A stretch of DNA of 64,000 nucleotides from an uncultured Rhizobiaceae group bacterium. GTDB taxonomy: Bacteria; Pseudomonadota; Alphaproteobacteria; Rhizobiales; Rhizobiaceae. A program made the position numbers and the translations under genes. The DNA lies in assembly GCA_937930845.1 (NCBI GenBank), contig CALHBJ010000004.1:124001-188000 (forward strand), given 5' to 3'. The notes under the pieces are model-generated. The model saw only the letters and a list, made by a program, of their open reading frames with translations. It made no database searches and was not told the origin of the DNA. The stretch's first letter is position 1; each line of letters opens with the position of its first letter. Shown here piece by piece: positions 1-8,029 of the stretch.

Positions 1-758
1 AGTACGGCATCGGTTGCAATAATACCGATTGTCGTGTTGGCACCGGCGCTTGATTGGTCACGAAATTTTATGCGCAATTGCCGTGCCTGGGCACACGGGG
101 CAGGCGAGGGGCCAAGGCCACCAAACTCATTGTCGAACTCAAATGGAGCCGCCCAGAAATGAGCGTCTTCGCCCACGGTGGGAGCGCCAAGGGCATTGAC
201 CGCCACGAGTGCTGCAATCGTGACGCCATTGTCGAGAACCGTCGAAGCGGTGCCGAGGCCGCCCTTTAAACCGGGCAGAGGGCCTCCGACCAGAGCGCCG
301 GTTCCAGCACCTGTCGTGCCAAGATGGATCGTATCACGACTGGCATTGGTTGCAGCTTCCCTGCCAAGGTCGAAATAGGGAGATCGGTCATCCCAGTCTT
401 TATTGCCGCCATTGATGAGATCGAACAGAATAGCACAGGGCACAATGGGAATGCGCTGATCGCCCACCTGAAAGCCACGCCCCTGATCGCGCAGAACAGA
501 TTGCACGCCCGATGCGGCATCAAGCCCAAAGGCGGAACCGCCGGACAGGACAAGTGCATCCACCGACTGGACCGTGTTTTCCGGTTGCAAAAGGTCGCTT
601 TCGCGGGTTCCCGGTGCCCCACCCATGACGTGCACGCTGGTCACATTTTCAACGTCGCTGATTAGTGCGGTGACCCCGGACTTCAACGTTTCGTTTTGTG
701 CGTTGCCAACGCGCAGGCCAGCAATATCCAGGATCGAATTGGTTGCGCCCGGTTTCAT
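1..758 (-). CDS. P1 family (DmpA-like) peptidase, 3' end cut by window
   Basis: This ORF starts at 758 and runs off the left edge, so about 252 codons are visible. The protein reads MKPGATNSILDIAGLRVGNA, then a GGSAFGLDAA motif near residue 83, and near the edge GANTTIGIIATDAV. These are the signatures of the DmpA/P1 (S58) aminopeptidase family. In that family the precursor cuts itself just before an N-terminal Ser/Thr nucleophile, and the NTT stretch here is the likely site. Known members release N-terminal residues or hydrolyse D-amides and beta-peptides. The start lies 2 nt past the stop of the upstream binding-protein gene, so the two are probably co-transcribed. Family assignment is firm; substrate is unknown. 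Confidence 0.9.
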   Translation of the reverse strand, partial: MKPGATNSILDIAGLRVGNAQNETLKSGVTALISDVENVTSVHVMGGAPGTRESDLLQPENTVQSVDALVLSGGSAFGLDAASGVQSVLRDQGRGFQVGDQRIPIVPCAILFDLINGGNKDWDDRSPYFDLGREAATNASRDTIHLGTTGAGTGALVGGPLPGLKGGLGTASTVLDNGVTIAALVAVNALGAPTVGEDAHFWAAPFEFDNEFGGLGPSPAPCAQARQLRIKFRDQSSAGANTTIGIIATDAV

Positions 759-760
759 GG

Positions 761-1897
761 TTAATTTCCTGAAACCGGGACAAGGCGCTCGCCGTCCCAT
801 TGGAGAAGCTGGAAGGCTGTATAATCTGCACGCCCCTGGGTACCTTGGGCATTGGTTCCTGTGAAGTCGAGCTTGCCCAATACAGTCTCGACTTGTTCTA
901 TGTCTTGCCCTGCCTGTTGGGCTTCTAGGGTAGCAATTGCCAACTGCACCATCGCATAGCCCTTCAATACGTTGGGGTCGGGTTCAATATCCATGGCTTT
1001 AAGCCGTTCGGCGAAGGCGGCTTTGCTTTGGGGAACCGCAGGAGCGATGGTCATCAACCCTTTGGGCAGAACGCTGGTGTCCTCCACATAGGGCAATAAT
1101 GCGCCCAATTCGCCCATGGCCAGGGGCCAATCAACGCCAATGCCGCGCATGCTGCTGGCGATTGTGGCAACATCATCGGCGGACGCGGCAACAAACAGGG
1201 CTTCCACGCCCGACCGTTGAAGGCGGCGTATCAAGCCCCTTTGGGTTGATTGCAGCGGGCGGAAATTAGCGATTGTCACCGGGCGCAAACCCACCTGTGC
1301 CCCCAGCAGCCTGACAGCGTCTGCCAGATTGCGGCCATAGACGCTGCCATCATCGACCACGGCAAATGCCTTGCCACGAAAGCGCGGGAAAATAGCGTCC
1401 ACCACCGCCTCAGCTTCCCCGGTTGAAGGGAGCGACACTTCGAAGATCGGCAGGTTTTCGACTGTGCGCAGGCGGTTGAGCAATTTGTTGCGCGTGTCCA
1501 GTGCAATCACGGGAACCGCATTTTTTTGACCATCGCCATTTTCGTTTAATTTACGCACCAGAATTTCCGCCACACGAAAACACAGCACGCCGGTGATGAT
1601 TTGCACATCGGCCAATTCGGTGGCGATTGCCGGCGCGTTATCGATGTCGCAGCCATCGTTGACGACCTTCAAATCAACGTCGGGGTGGGTGGATTTGTAA
1701 TCGGCGACGGCCAACGCGGCCCCGGTGACCATGCGGCTGGTCACAGGCTGGTAGCGTTTGATCAACGGCAGCGACATGCCGATTGTCTGGGCATAAGCCG
1801 TGTGGCTGCCCGGTGCCAACGGGCTGACGCACAGGGCAAAGATCGCTGCTATTACGGAATGTAAATTCAAGGGTTTGGACCAATTAGCACTCATCAT
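761..1897 (-). CDS. Periplasmic ligand-binding protein, branched-chain amino acid ABC type
   Basis: The 378-residue protein has an N-terminal signal peptide with a hydrophobic core around residues 13-28, likely cut after AYAQ. A type-I periplasmic-binding fold of the Peripla_BP_6 / LivJ kind follows, recognisable from GMSLPL at the mature start, a two-lobe layout and AFAVVDDGSVYGRNLADA in the middle. No ABC permease or ATPase gene lies nearby. It is followed at once by the P1 peptidase, which suggests it binds an amino-acid-like or peptide ligand for that enzyme, or serves as a sensor. The start MM at 1897 follows an AGAAGA ribosome-binding site. Ligand is unknown. Confidence 0.8.
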   Translation of the reverse strand: MMSANWSKPLNLHSVIAAIFALCVSPLAPGSHTAYAQTIGMSLPLIKRYQPVTSRMVTGAALAVADYKSTHPDVDLKVVNDGCDIDNAPAIATELADVQIITGVLCFRVAEILVRKLNENGDGQKNAVPVIALDTRNKLLNRLRTVENLPIFEVSLPSTGEAEAVVDAIFPRFRGKAFAVVDDGSVYGRNLADAVRLLGAQVGLRPVTIANFRPLQSTQRGLIRRLQRSGVEALFVAASADDVATIASSMRGIGVDWPLAMGELGALLPYVEDTSVLPKGLMTIAPAVPQSKAAFAERLKAMDIEPDPNVLKGYAMVQLAIATLEAQQAGQDIEQVETVLGKLDFTGTNAQGTQGRADYTAFQLLQWDGERLVPVSGN

Positions 1898-2000
1898 GGT
1901 CTTCTAAACCTGTTGGTGCTCTTTTGAAATACTCAGTATTGATGTGACTGGAAACCGGTAACGACCCTGCCTTCAATTCATTGCGACTGGGGGTGGTTGG

Positions 2001-2429
2001 CTATAAAAGGCCAAGCTCTGCCAGTTCTGCGCGCAATTGGGCGGGAACTTCGGCATCCGATTGGCTTAAATCCGCTGGTGCATCGCTGGATTTGTAATAG
2101 CGCCAGCCCTGAAAGGGGCGCTTGGCCTGCCATTGGGTGGGGATGATTTCATCGTCCATCACCAGGCGGCAGCGCCTGATCCCGTCAACATCGGTGAAGA
2201 CTTCAATGTCCAGAAGCTTCTGGTGTGCCTGAACATTGCCTTTGATCACCCAATAAAGAGACCCGCCGTTCAACAATTCTTCCGCGCGCTTAGGCACCAT
2301 TCGGGTCACATGGGTGTGGTGGTGGGGGCCGCCGCTGGATTTGCGCGCCTGGCGTTGTTCAAGCCGCCAGGACTGGAGTTCCTCCAGACTGTCGACACCT
2401 ACGCATAATTTGATCAGGTTCAATGGCAT
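2001..2429 (-). CDS. DUF1489 family protein
   Basis: The 142-residue cytosolic protein begins MPLNLIKLCVGVDSLEELQ and carries the conserved HTHVTRMVPKR segment near residues 38-48. This is the family signature of DUF1489 (COG5458), found almost only in Alphaproteobacteria. Length matches the family. The middle holds a short beta-rich core (SLYWVIKGNVQAHQ) typical of the family. No function has been shown. It lies alone, with about 100 nt on either side, on the same strand as the carboxylase gene. Confidence 0.88.
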   Translation of the reverse strand: MPLNLIKLCVGVDSLEELQSWRLEQRQARKSSGGPHHHTHVTRMVPKRAEELLNGGSLYWVIKGNVQAHQKLLDIEVFTDVDGIRRCRLVMDDEIIPTQWQAKRPFQGWRYYKSSDAPADLSQSDAEVPAQLRAELAELGLL

Positions 2430-2524
2430 GATCTATCTTAGACCAGATGCGGGCTGAATATTGAAAGCAGACGCGCAATCCACAGGATTGGCGACATCTG
2501 ATGCAATATTTGCCCGAAGGGGCG

Positions 2525-4489
2525 TCAGTTCTCGGCCCCTTCGGGCGCTTCAACCTGCATGGCAATTGCACCGTCTTCGGCCTGATCGCCAATGGCAATA
2601 GCAAGGTTGCGAACCACACCATCACGTGGGGCGAGCACGGCGTGTTCCATTTTCATGGCCTCGACTGAAAACAATATGTCACCGGCTTCCACACAATCGC
2701 CATCCACGACTGTGACCGATATGATGCGCCCGTGCATGGGCACAGAGACCGCGCCATCGTGGCTGCCGTTTTCGGCCTGCAACTCCCATTCATAGGGCTG
2801 AAAAACCCATTGGTGGCCATCGCGCAGCACATAGACGCGGTTGCCACTCCTGTGGAATGCGCAGGTGCCATCGGCGTCTACAAAAGTCTCCCCGTCCTGG
2901 CTGATCAATGGGGTGGCCCCCTGGTAACGAATGGCAACATTCTCCACTTTTCCATCAAGCAGGAAGTCGCGTGAAATGCACCGCTCCCCGGCAACCTGAA
3001 AAGCATCGCGGGCCGTCCATGGATTATCAGCAGATGCATTGTTGGAGACGATATGCGCGCTTTGCTGGTCAAGCAATGCGGCCACACCACAGGCGAGAAC
3101 CGGTGCGTCCACCATGCTGCCGTGGACAAGCGTGTCGATGTTTTCGTCAATCAGGCCCGTATCAAATTGTCCGGCTGCAAACCCTTTATGGGCACACAGG
3201 GCTGACAGGAAGGCGATATTTGTCTTGGGGCCAGCAATCACCGTATTGCCAAGTGCATTGTGCATCTGCTCCAGCGCGGTTACCCGGTCCGGGCCGTGGA
3301 CAATAAGCTTGGCGATCATGGGGTCGTAATAGGCGGATATTTCGTCTCCGGCTTCTACTCCAGCATCAACGCGCAAACCGGCGCTGGCTGTGCCAAATTC
3401 CGCCGCGATCACGGTGCCCGTGGAGGGGAGGAAGCCAGCAGCCACATCTTCGGCATAAATGCGGGCTTCGAATGCATGGCCTTGCAGGGATATCTCGTCC
3501 TGGGCGAGGGGCAGTTTTTCACCGGCAGCAATGCGCAATTGCCATTCAACCAGATCGATCCCCGTGACCATTTCCGTCACCGGATGTTCCACTTGTAGAC
3601 GTGTGTTCATTTCCATGAAGAAGAAACCGTCTTCGGAAAGCCCGTCTGCGCCATCGACGATGAATTCAACTGTTCCAGCACCCTCGTAATTGACCGCGCG
3701 GGCGGCTTCGCAGGCGGCTTTTCCCATGGCGGCGCGCACTTGCGCCGACATGCCAGGGGCAGGCGCTTCCTCGATTACTTTTTGATGGCGTCTTTGCAAG
3801 GAACAATCGCGTTCGTTGAGGTGCACCACATTGCCGTGGCTGTCGCCAAATATCTGAACTTCGATGTGGCGCGGGCTTTGGACAAAGCGCTCAATCAGCA
3901 CATCGTCATTGCCAAAGGCATTTTTGGCCTCGCGGCGGGCGGCGGCCAGTGCGTCATCAAATTCCAACGCCTTGGCGACCTTGCGCATGCCTTTGCCGCC
4001 GCCACCGGCCACAGCTTTAATCAAGGTTGGATAGCCAATCTCATAGGCTTTACGTTTGAGGAATGTGTCGTCCTGATTAGTGCCGTGATAGCCGGGGACC
4101 ACAGGCACACCGGCTTTGGACATGATTTCCTTGGCTTTGTCTTTCAGCCCCATGGCGCGGATGGCGGATGGGGGCGGGCCGACAAATATCATGCCGGCAT
4201 CTTGTGTGAGTTCTGCAAAATCGGCGTTTTCTGACAGAAAACCATAACCTGGATGAACAGCGTCAGCGCCACATTGTTTGGCAATTGCCAGAATGCGGCC
4301 CGTGCGCAAATAGCTTTCCGACGCCGGGGCGGGGCCAACCAGATGGGCCTCGTCGGCCATCCGCACATGTAATGCTTGGGCATCGGCTTGTGAATATATG
4401 GCGATTGTACGAATGCCCATCCGCCGCGCAGTGCGGATGATACGGCAGGCGATTTCGCCACGATTGGCGATGAGAAGAGACTTGATCAT
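2525..4489 (-). CDS. Biotin-dependent acyl-CoA carboxylase alpha subunit (methylcrotonyl/propionyl-CoA type)
   Basis: The 654-residue protein joins a biotin carboxylase and a biotin carrier domain. It begins LLIANRGEIACRIIRTARRMG, has the ATP-grasp glycine loop GGGGKGMRKV near residue 165, the EMNTRLQVEHPVTE catalytic segment near residue 295, and AMKMEH near residue 613 where the Lys receives biotin. Such subunits carboxylate biotin with ATP and bicarbonate and feed a carboxyltransferase beta subunit. Length and layout fit methylcrotonyl-CoA carboxylase alpha best, but acetyl- or propionyl-CoA enzymes are close. No beta subunit, enoyl-CoA hydratase or HMG-CoA lyase lies nearby, so the partner must be elsewhere. 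Confidence 0.85.
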   Translation of the reverse strand: MIKSLLIANRGEIACRIIRTARRMGIRTIAIYSQADAQALHVRMADEAHLVGPAPASESYLRTGRILAIAKQCGADAVHPGYGFLSENADFAELTQDAGMIFVGPPPSAIRAMGLKDKAKEIMSKAGVPVVPGYHGTNQDDTFLKRKAYEIGYPTLIKAVAGGGGKGMRKVAKALEFDDALAAARREAKNAFGNDDVLIERFVQSPRHIEVQIFGDSHGNVVHLNERDCSLQRRHQKVIEEAPAPGMSAQVRAAMGKAACEAARAVNYEGAGTVEFIVDGADGLSEDGFFFMEMNTRLQVEHPVTEMVTGIDLVEWQLRIAAGEKLPLAQDEISLQGHAFEARIYAEDVAAGFLPSTGTVIAAEFGTASAGLRVDAGVEAGDEISAYYDPMIAKLIVHGPDRVTALEQMHNALGNTVIAGPKTNIAFLSALCAHKGFAAGQFDTGLIDENIDTLVHGSMVDAPVLACGVAALLDQQSAHIVSNNASADNPWTARDAFQVAGERCISRDFLLDGKVENVAIRYQGATPLISQDGETFVDADGTCAFHRSGNRVYVLRDGHQWVFQPYEWELQAENGSHDGAVSVPMHGRIISVTVVDGDCVEAGDILFSVEAMKMEHAVLAPRDGVVRNLAIAIGDQAEDGAIAMQVEAPEGAEN

Positions 4490-4627
4490 GCTTCTGTTTA
4501 CCCCGCGCGTTCGCGGGTTGCCATATCAATTAGAAACGAATTCAGATGATTTCGATCCGCCCCATTTTCCCCTCAACGATTGGTGTTTTTCACTGCGTGA
4601 TTTAAGCGGGTTGTGGGTGGAACTATG

Positions 4628-5065
4628 TTAGATCGCCTGCAACGCCAGATATACGACGGCACAATATCGCATTGTTTTGGCGATGGTGACGATGAGCAGA
4701 AAACGGGCGAGCGGTTCACGCATCACGCCCGCCACCAGTGTGATCGGGTCGCCAATGACCGGCATCCAACTGAGCAACAGGCTCCAGCGGCCCCATTTTT
4801 CATACCACAATTGCGCCCGCGCCAGCTGATCAGGCGTGGCAGGAAACCATTTACGGTCGCGAAAATCATTGATGCGCCACCCCAGATACCAGTTCACGGT
4901 GGCACCCAGCACATTACCCGTGCTTGCAAAGAAGATGAGGAGCGGTAGAGCAAAACTTTGCGAGGCCACCATGGCCGCCAGTCCAATTTCAGACTGGGCG
5001 GGCAGGATGGTTGCTGCCACGAATGAAAGAATGAACAGGGACAGATATGCATAGAGTTCGGCCAT
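4628..5065 (-). CDS. YqaA/DedA-family small membrane protein
   Basis: The start at 5065 gives a protein of 145 residues, MAELYAYLSLFILSF onward; the open frame extends further upstream but without family similarity. Several hydrophobic segments are visible (about residues 4-22, 30-52, 95-115, 122-142). The stretch GNVLGATVNWYLGWR followed by WYEKWGRWSLLLSWMPVIGDPITLVAGV is the hallmark of the YqaA branch of the DedA/SNARE-associated superfamily. Members are linked to membrane lipid and ion homeostasis, with no defined reaction. Stand-alone gene. Confidence 0.82.
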   Translation of the reverse strand: MAELYAYLSLFILSFVAATILPAQSEIGLAAMVASQSFALPLLIFFASTGNVLGATVNWYLGWRINDFRDRKWFPATPDQLARAQLWYEKWGRWSLLLSWMPVIGDPITLVAGVMREPLARFLLIVTIAKTMRYCAVVYLALQAI

Positions 5066-5185
5066 GGTCGATCCATCAGGAAATGGGCCGAAAACCCGGC
5101 TTGAGACGCGATTTAGATGTGGGGAAGGTTGGCCAGTGTCAATGGCATGTTTGAATTGTACAGCCTGTGATAGAGAAACCACACG

Positions 5186-5533
5186 ATGTTGATACTTGAA
5201 AATGTTCTAACTGATCGCGGGTCGAAATATGCCGTTTCGGGCGGTCCCTGCCGCAATGCTGAGGAAGCGAAGGCGTTTATCAAGGAACTCAAACGCTCCA
5301 AAAAATTTGCCAGGGCCACCCACAATACATGGGCCGTCATCTGTGCCGATGGCGCTATGAAGAATGATGATGGTGAAGCCGGGGCTGGCATGGTGATCCT
5401 GCGCATGCTTGAGCGCGAGGAATTGCACGACCACATTGTGATCGTAACCCGCTGGTTCGGCGGGAAACATCTGGGTGGTGACAGGTTTCGCCATGTGCAA
5501 ACGGCTGTCAGGGCCTATCTGGATGTGGTATAA
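5186..5533 (+). CDS. IMPACT/UPF0029 (YigZ-like) N-terminal domain protein
   Basis: The 115-residue protein carries the IMPACT-family core: KFARATHNTWAV, NDDGEAGAGM (family: DDGEP-GTAG) and IVIVTRWFGGKHLGGDRFRHV (family: VVTRYFGG-LG-GGLVRAY). Family members bind ribosomes or translation factors in eukaryotes; the bacterial role is unclear. The usual YigZ has a second, C-terminal domain of about 70 residues that is absent here, and the GTAG motif is altered to AGAG. It may be a single-domain paralogue. The gene is divergent from the DedA-like gene. Confidence 0.75.
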   Translation: MLILENVLTDRGSKYAVSGGPCRNAEEAKAFIKELKRSKKFARATHNTWAVICADGAMKNDDGEAGAGMVILRMLEREELHDHIVIVTRWFGGKHLGGDRFRHVQTAVRAYLDVV

Positions 5534-5578
5534 AAGAGGGCTTTCAAGCCCGGTCCAGCCCTGCTGTCCGTACGGCCA

Positions 5579-6175
5579 TCATTTTGAATTTGGCGAAGCT
5601 TGTGCATCATTGCTGTTCTTAGGGGCACAGGCGTGATCGTTTTGAATGTCAGCTTCAACTGGCACTTGCGTTTCAAATTCCAGATGTTCTTCTTCGCCAC
5701 CCGGTTCAATCTCCGGTTCAAGTTCTGAAGCGCTTTCCAGGGATTGAGTATCGTCGATTGAATCTTCGGTTGGATCTGTGACCTCGGCTGTATCAGTCAC
5801 TTCTGCCTCTTGCGGCTTTGCCTTTGCCTTCATGTCCAATCGATCCTGAATTTTTTCCCTAAGGCCGCGCTCGTTGTTTTTCACCAAATTGGTGGCAGAC
5901 TTTTGCAACAGCGGATTGGGCTTGATAACCCCTTCCGTTATCAATTTGGCAATGTAGGATTTTGCATCGACCGGAGGGATATGCAGCAGGTTTTGCAGGG
6001 TCTCAGGCGTGCATTCGCCATGCAGGGCTGAAATATAAATCGCCCAAAACCGCGCTTTTGCTGGCACCGCTGTGGCTATTGGAATGGCCGCTGTGGCAGT
6101 CCGCAAGGACAAGGCAGGAGCCACCGGCACAGCAGATACTGCCACCAATGACTGGATAAAACGTCGTCTGTTCAT
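5579..6175 (-). CDS. Hypothetical exported protein with Tat-like signal and acidic tail
   Basis: I chose the start at 6175 because it gives MNRRRFIQSLVAVSAVPVAPALS, a good twin-arginine-type signal. The open frame runs upstream to 6337 but that part looks non-coding. The 198-residue product has a mid-section (about residues 35-100) with GECTPETLQNLLHIPPVDAKSYIAKLI, resembling a small helical domain, then a long acidic low-complexity tail rich in Glu, Asp, Thr and Ser. No family is recognised. Export is inferred only from the signal. Confidence 0.6.
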   Translation of the reverse strand: MNRRRFIQSLVAVSAVPVAPALSLRTATAAIPIATAVPAKARFWAIYISALHGECTPETLQNLLHIPPVDAKSYIAKLITEGVIKPNPLLQKSATNLVKNNERGLREKIQDRLDMKAKAKPQEAEVTDTAEVTDPTEDSIDDTQSLESASELEPEIEPGGEEEHLEFETQVPVEADIQNDHACAPKNSNDAQASPNSK

Positions 6176-6427
6176 GTCAACGATATAGGGTGTTTCGGTG
6201 ATATTGCGAGTTTTATGAGGTTTTTTTGGGCAAGACCAGGGCGGTTGTGGGCAGGGCAGACCGCAGGCAGGCTTTGTATTGACCCTTGTTTGCCAGAGGC
6301 TCTCACTCCCAAGTAAGGTAAAGGTCGCCCGTGACAAACGGTCATAAGCAGTCTCAAATCAACAAGACACACTCAATTGTCACTATCTTGCCTGCATCGC
6401 AGTGGGTGCAGAAACGGGGAGAAGAAC

Positions 6428-6832
6428 ATGAAAAAAACTGGCCTGGTTCTTGTTGCACTCATTGCAGCGCTTCACTTTTACATCGCTTGGTTTGAGATTT
6501 TTGCATGGACGACGCGCGGCCCAAAAGTGTTTGATATGTTCCCGCCAGCGCTGTTTGAACAAACCGTTCAATTGGCTGCAAACCAGGGCATCTACAACGC
6601 ATTTCTGGCGGTTGGCCTCGTTTGGTCTCTCTTCATAAAAGAAGAGAAGTGGCAGTTTAATGTAGCGGCATGCTTTTTGATATTTGTTGCGGTCGCAGGC
6701 GTTATGGCGGCACTGACCATTGCGCTCAAATCTGGCCTGCCACAATTTATTCCAGCAGTTATTGCATTGACGCTGTTGGTGGTTTCAAAAAAGAGGCCGG
6801 GGGAAGCTCAGGCAGGGGTGTCTGGCAACTGA
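6428..6832 (+). CDS. DUF1304 small membrane protein
   Basis: The start at 6428 (after GGGGAGAAG) gives a 134-residue protein with four hydrophobic segments. MKKTGLVLVALIAALHFYIAWFE and the later NQGIYNAFLAVGLVW are the diagnostic segments of DUF1304 (COG3759) integral membrane proteins, with the conserved His and Glu in the first helix. Length is as expected. Function is not known. A terminator-like hairpin follows at once. Confidence 0.88.
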   Translation: MKKTGLVLVALIAALHFYIAWFEIFAWTTRGPKVFDMFPPALFEQTVQLAANQGIYNAFLAVGLVWSLFIKEEKWQFNVAACFLIFVAVAGVMAALTIALKSGLPQFIPAVIALTLLVVSKKRPGEAQAGVSGN

Positions 6833-6838
6833 CTGTTT

Positions 6839-6862
6839 AAACGCGGCGTGAATCGCGTTTTT
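6839..6862 (+). terminator. Rho-independent terminator after the DUF1304 gene
   Basis: The arms AAACGCG (6839-6845) and CGCGTTT (6854-6860) pair perfectly around an 8-nt loop, and a run of five T ends at 6862. It begins 6 nt past the stop codon. Confidence 0.75.
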
Positions 6863-6904
6863 AGGCAGCCCGGAACAACATGGGAGTGCCCTGTGGCGGG
6901 GTCT

Positions 6905-7579
6905 TTATTCATCACCGGGCACACCGTAACTGGGCGCTTGGCGCGGATCGATGGCCCTTTGGATATAGGCATCCAACTGGGGCTTGTAGATTTCCCAGGC
7001 CGTTGCGATGTTCTCGATGGGGCAATCTTCGGTCCAATCACATCGCAGGTCTGCGATTGGCCATGGCACATCTCCAACGATCATCAGGCCCGCCGAGTGA
7101 ACCGGCCCGGCTTCTCCTCCTTCGCCCAGCCCCGCTCTCATTGCGGTGATCAATCGATCGCCCAGGTGACCTTGTGACTTGAGAAATCCGTCCACAATGG
7201 CCTGGGGTACAGTGTTCACTGCAAGTAAATTGCCGCCGCTTGCCACATTTTTTGCCTGGGCCTGCGACCAGATACCGAGTGCCTTGTGGCCAGAATGGAT
7301 GGCTGTTGTGCCTTTCGCATCCACAATCAGCACCTGGCGATAATCCATGTGATTGGCGGTCTCGCGAAGGCGTGCAATTGCGTCGGCAGCGCTCAATCCG
7401 CTGGCGAGAATATCAAGACCTTTTGGCCCCAATGTTGGGTCGGTAATATTCTGGCTGGCAACCGCGCCCACGCCTGCGCGGGCATGGGAACATCTGGCGG
7501 CCACGGCGGGCGATGAAGATGAGATCGCTACACCGAACATGCCCGTATCTGCGCAACGGGCAACGAGCGAAAAGGTCAT
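6905..7579 (-). CDS. DUF1028 family protein (Ntn-hydrolase-like)
   Basis: The 224-residue protein MTFSLVARCADTGMFGVAISSSSPAVAARC has the conserved opening of DUF1028 (COG3342). Next come ASQNITDPTLGPKGLDILASG and the terminal segment DLRCDWTEDCPIENI. The fold is thought to be Ntn-hydrolase-like, but no reaction is established. Its start overlaps the stop of the RidA gene by 4 nt (ATGA), so translation is coupled. Together with the flavoprotein upstream, this three-gene set recurs in Proteobacteria around amino-acid or amide catabolism; that role is inferred. Confidence 0.88.
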   Translation of the reverse strand: MTFSLVARCADTGMFGVAISSSSPAVAARCSHARAGVGAVASQNITDPTLGPKGLDILASGLSAADAIARLRETANHMDYRQVLIVDAKGTTAIHSGHKALGIWSQAQAKNVASGGNLLAVNTVPQAIVDGFLKSQGHLGDRLITAMRAGLGEGGEAGPVHSAGLMIVGDVPWPIADLRCDWTEDCPIENIATAWEIYKPQLDAYIQRAIDPRQAPSYGVPGDE

Positions 7580-8001
7580 TTCAAATCCTCGTCTGGAATG
7601 ACAGCAGTGCCATCAATCTCCACGAGCCATTCGGGACGGGCGAGAGCCTGAACCACCAGCCCGGTGGAGACCGGATGAACGCCTTGAATATACTCGCCCA
7701 TTGTGCGGTAGACGGCTTCACGGTGGCGCACATCAGTGATGTAAACGACGACTTTGACAAGGTGCTCCATGGTGCCGCCACACTCTTCGATCAGCTGCTT
7801 GATGTTTTGCATCACCTTGTGAGTTTGCTCCACTGGATCATGGCTGTCGATGTTTTTCGCATCATCAAGATTTTGCGGGCACTGGCCCCGAAGAAAGACA
7901 GTGGCTCCGCGAGCCACCACCGCCTGAGCCAGATCATTGTCCAAATTTTGTTCGGGGTAGGTGTCTTTCGTATTGAACGTGCGGATGCGTTTGTGGATCA
8001 T
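7576..8001 (-). CDS. RidA/YjgF family protein
   Basis: The 141-residue protein is of the RidA superfamily. It has ATVFLRGQCPQNLD at the ligand pocket, a helix with QTHKVMQNIKQLIEECGGTMEHLVKVVVYITD, and VVQALARPEWLVEIDGTAVI at the C-terminus. Family members deaminate reactive enamine/imine intermediates. The residue before WLVEIDGTAV is Glu, whereas classical RidA has Arg in the nearby segment, so this may be a non-deaminating subgroup. It sits between the flavoprotein and DUF1028 genes, 28 nt from the first and overlapping the second. Confidence 0.85.
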   Translation of the reverse strand: MIHKRIRTFNTKDTYPEQNLDNDLAQAVVARGATVFLRGQCPQNLDDAKNIDSHDPVEQTHKVMQNIKQLIEECGGTMEHLVKVVVYITDVRHREAVYRTMGEYIQGVHPVSTGLVVQALARPEWLVEIDGTAVIPDEDLK

Positions 8002-8029
8002 GTTTTGGTTCCGTTTGATTTAACTGCCA

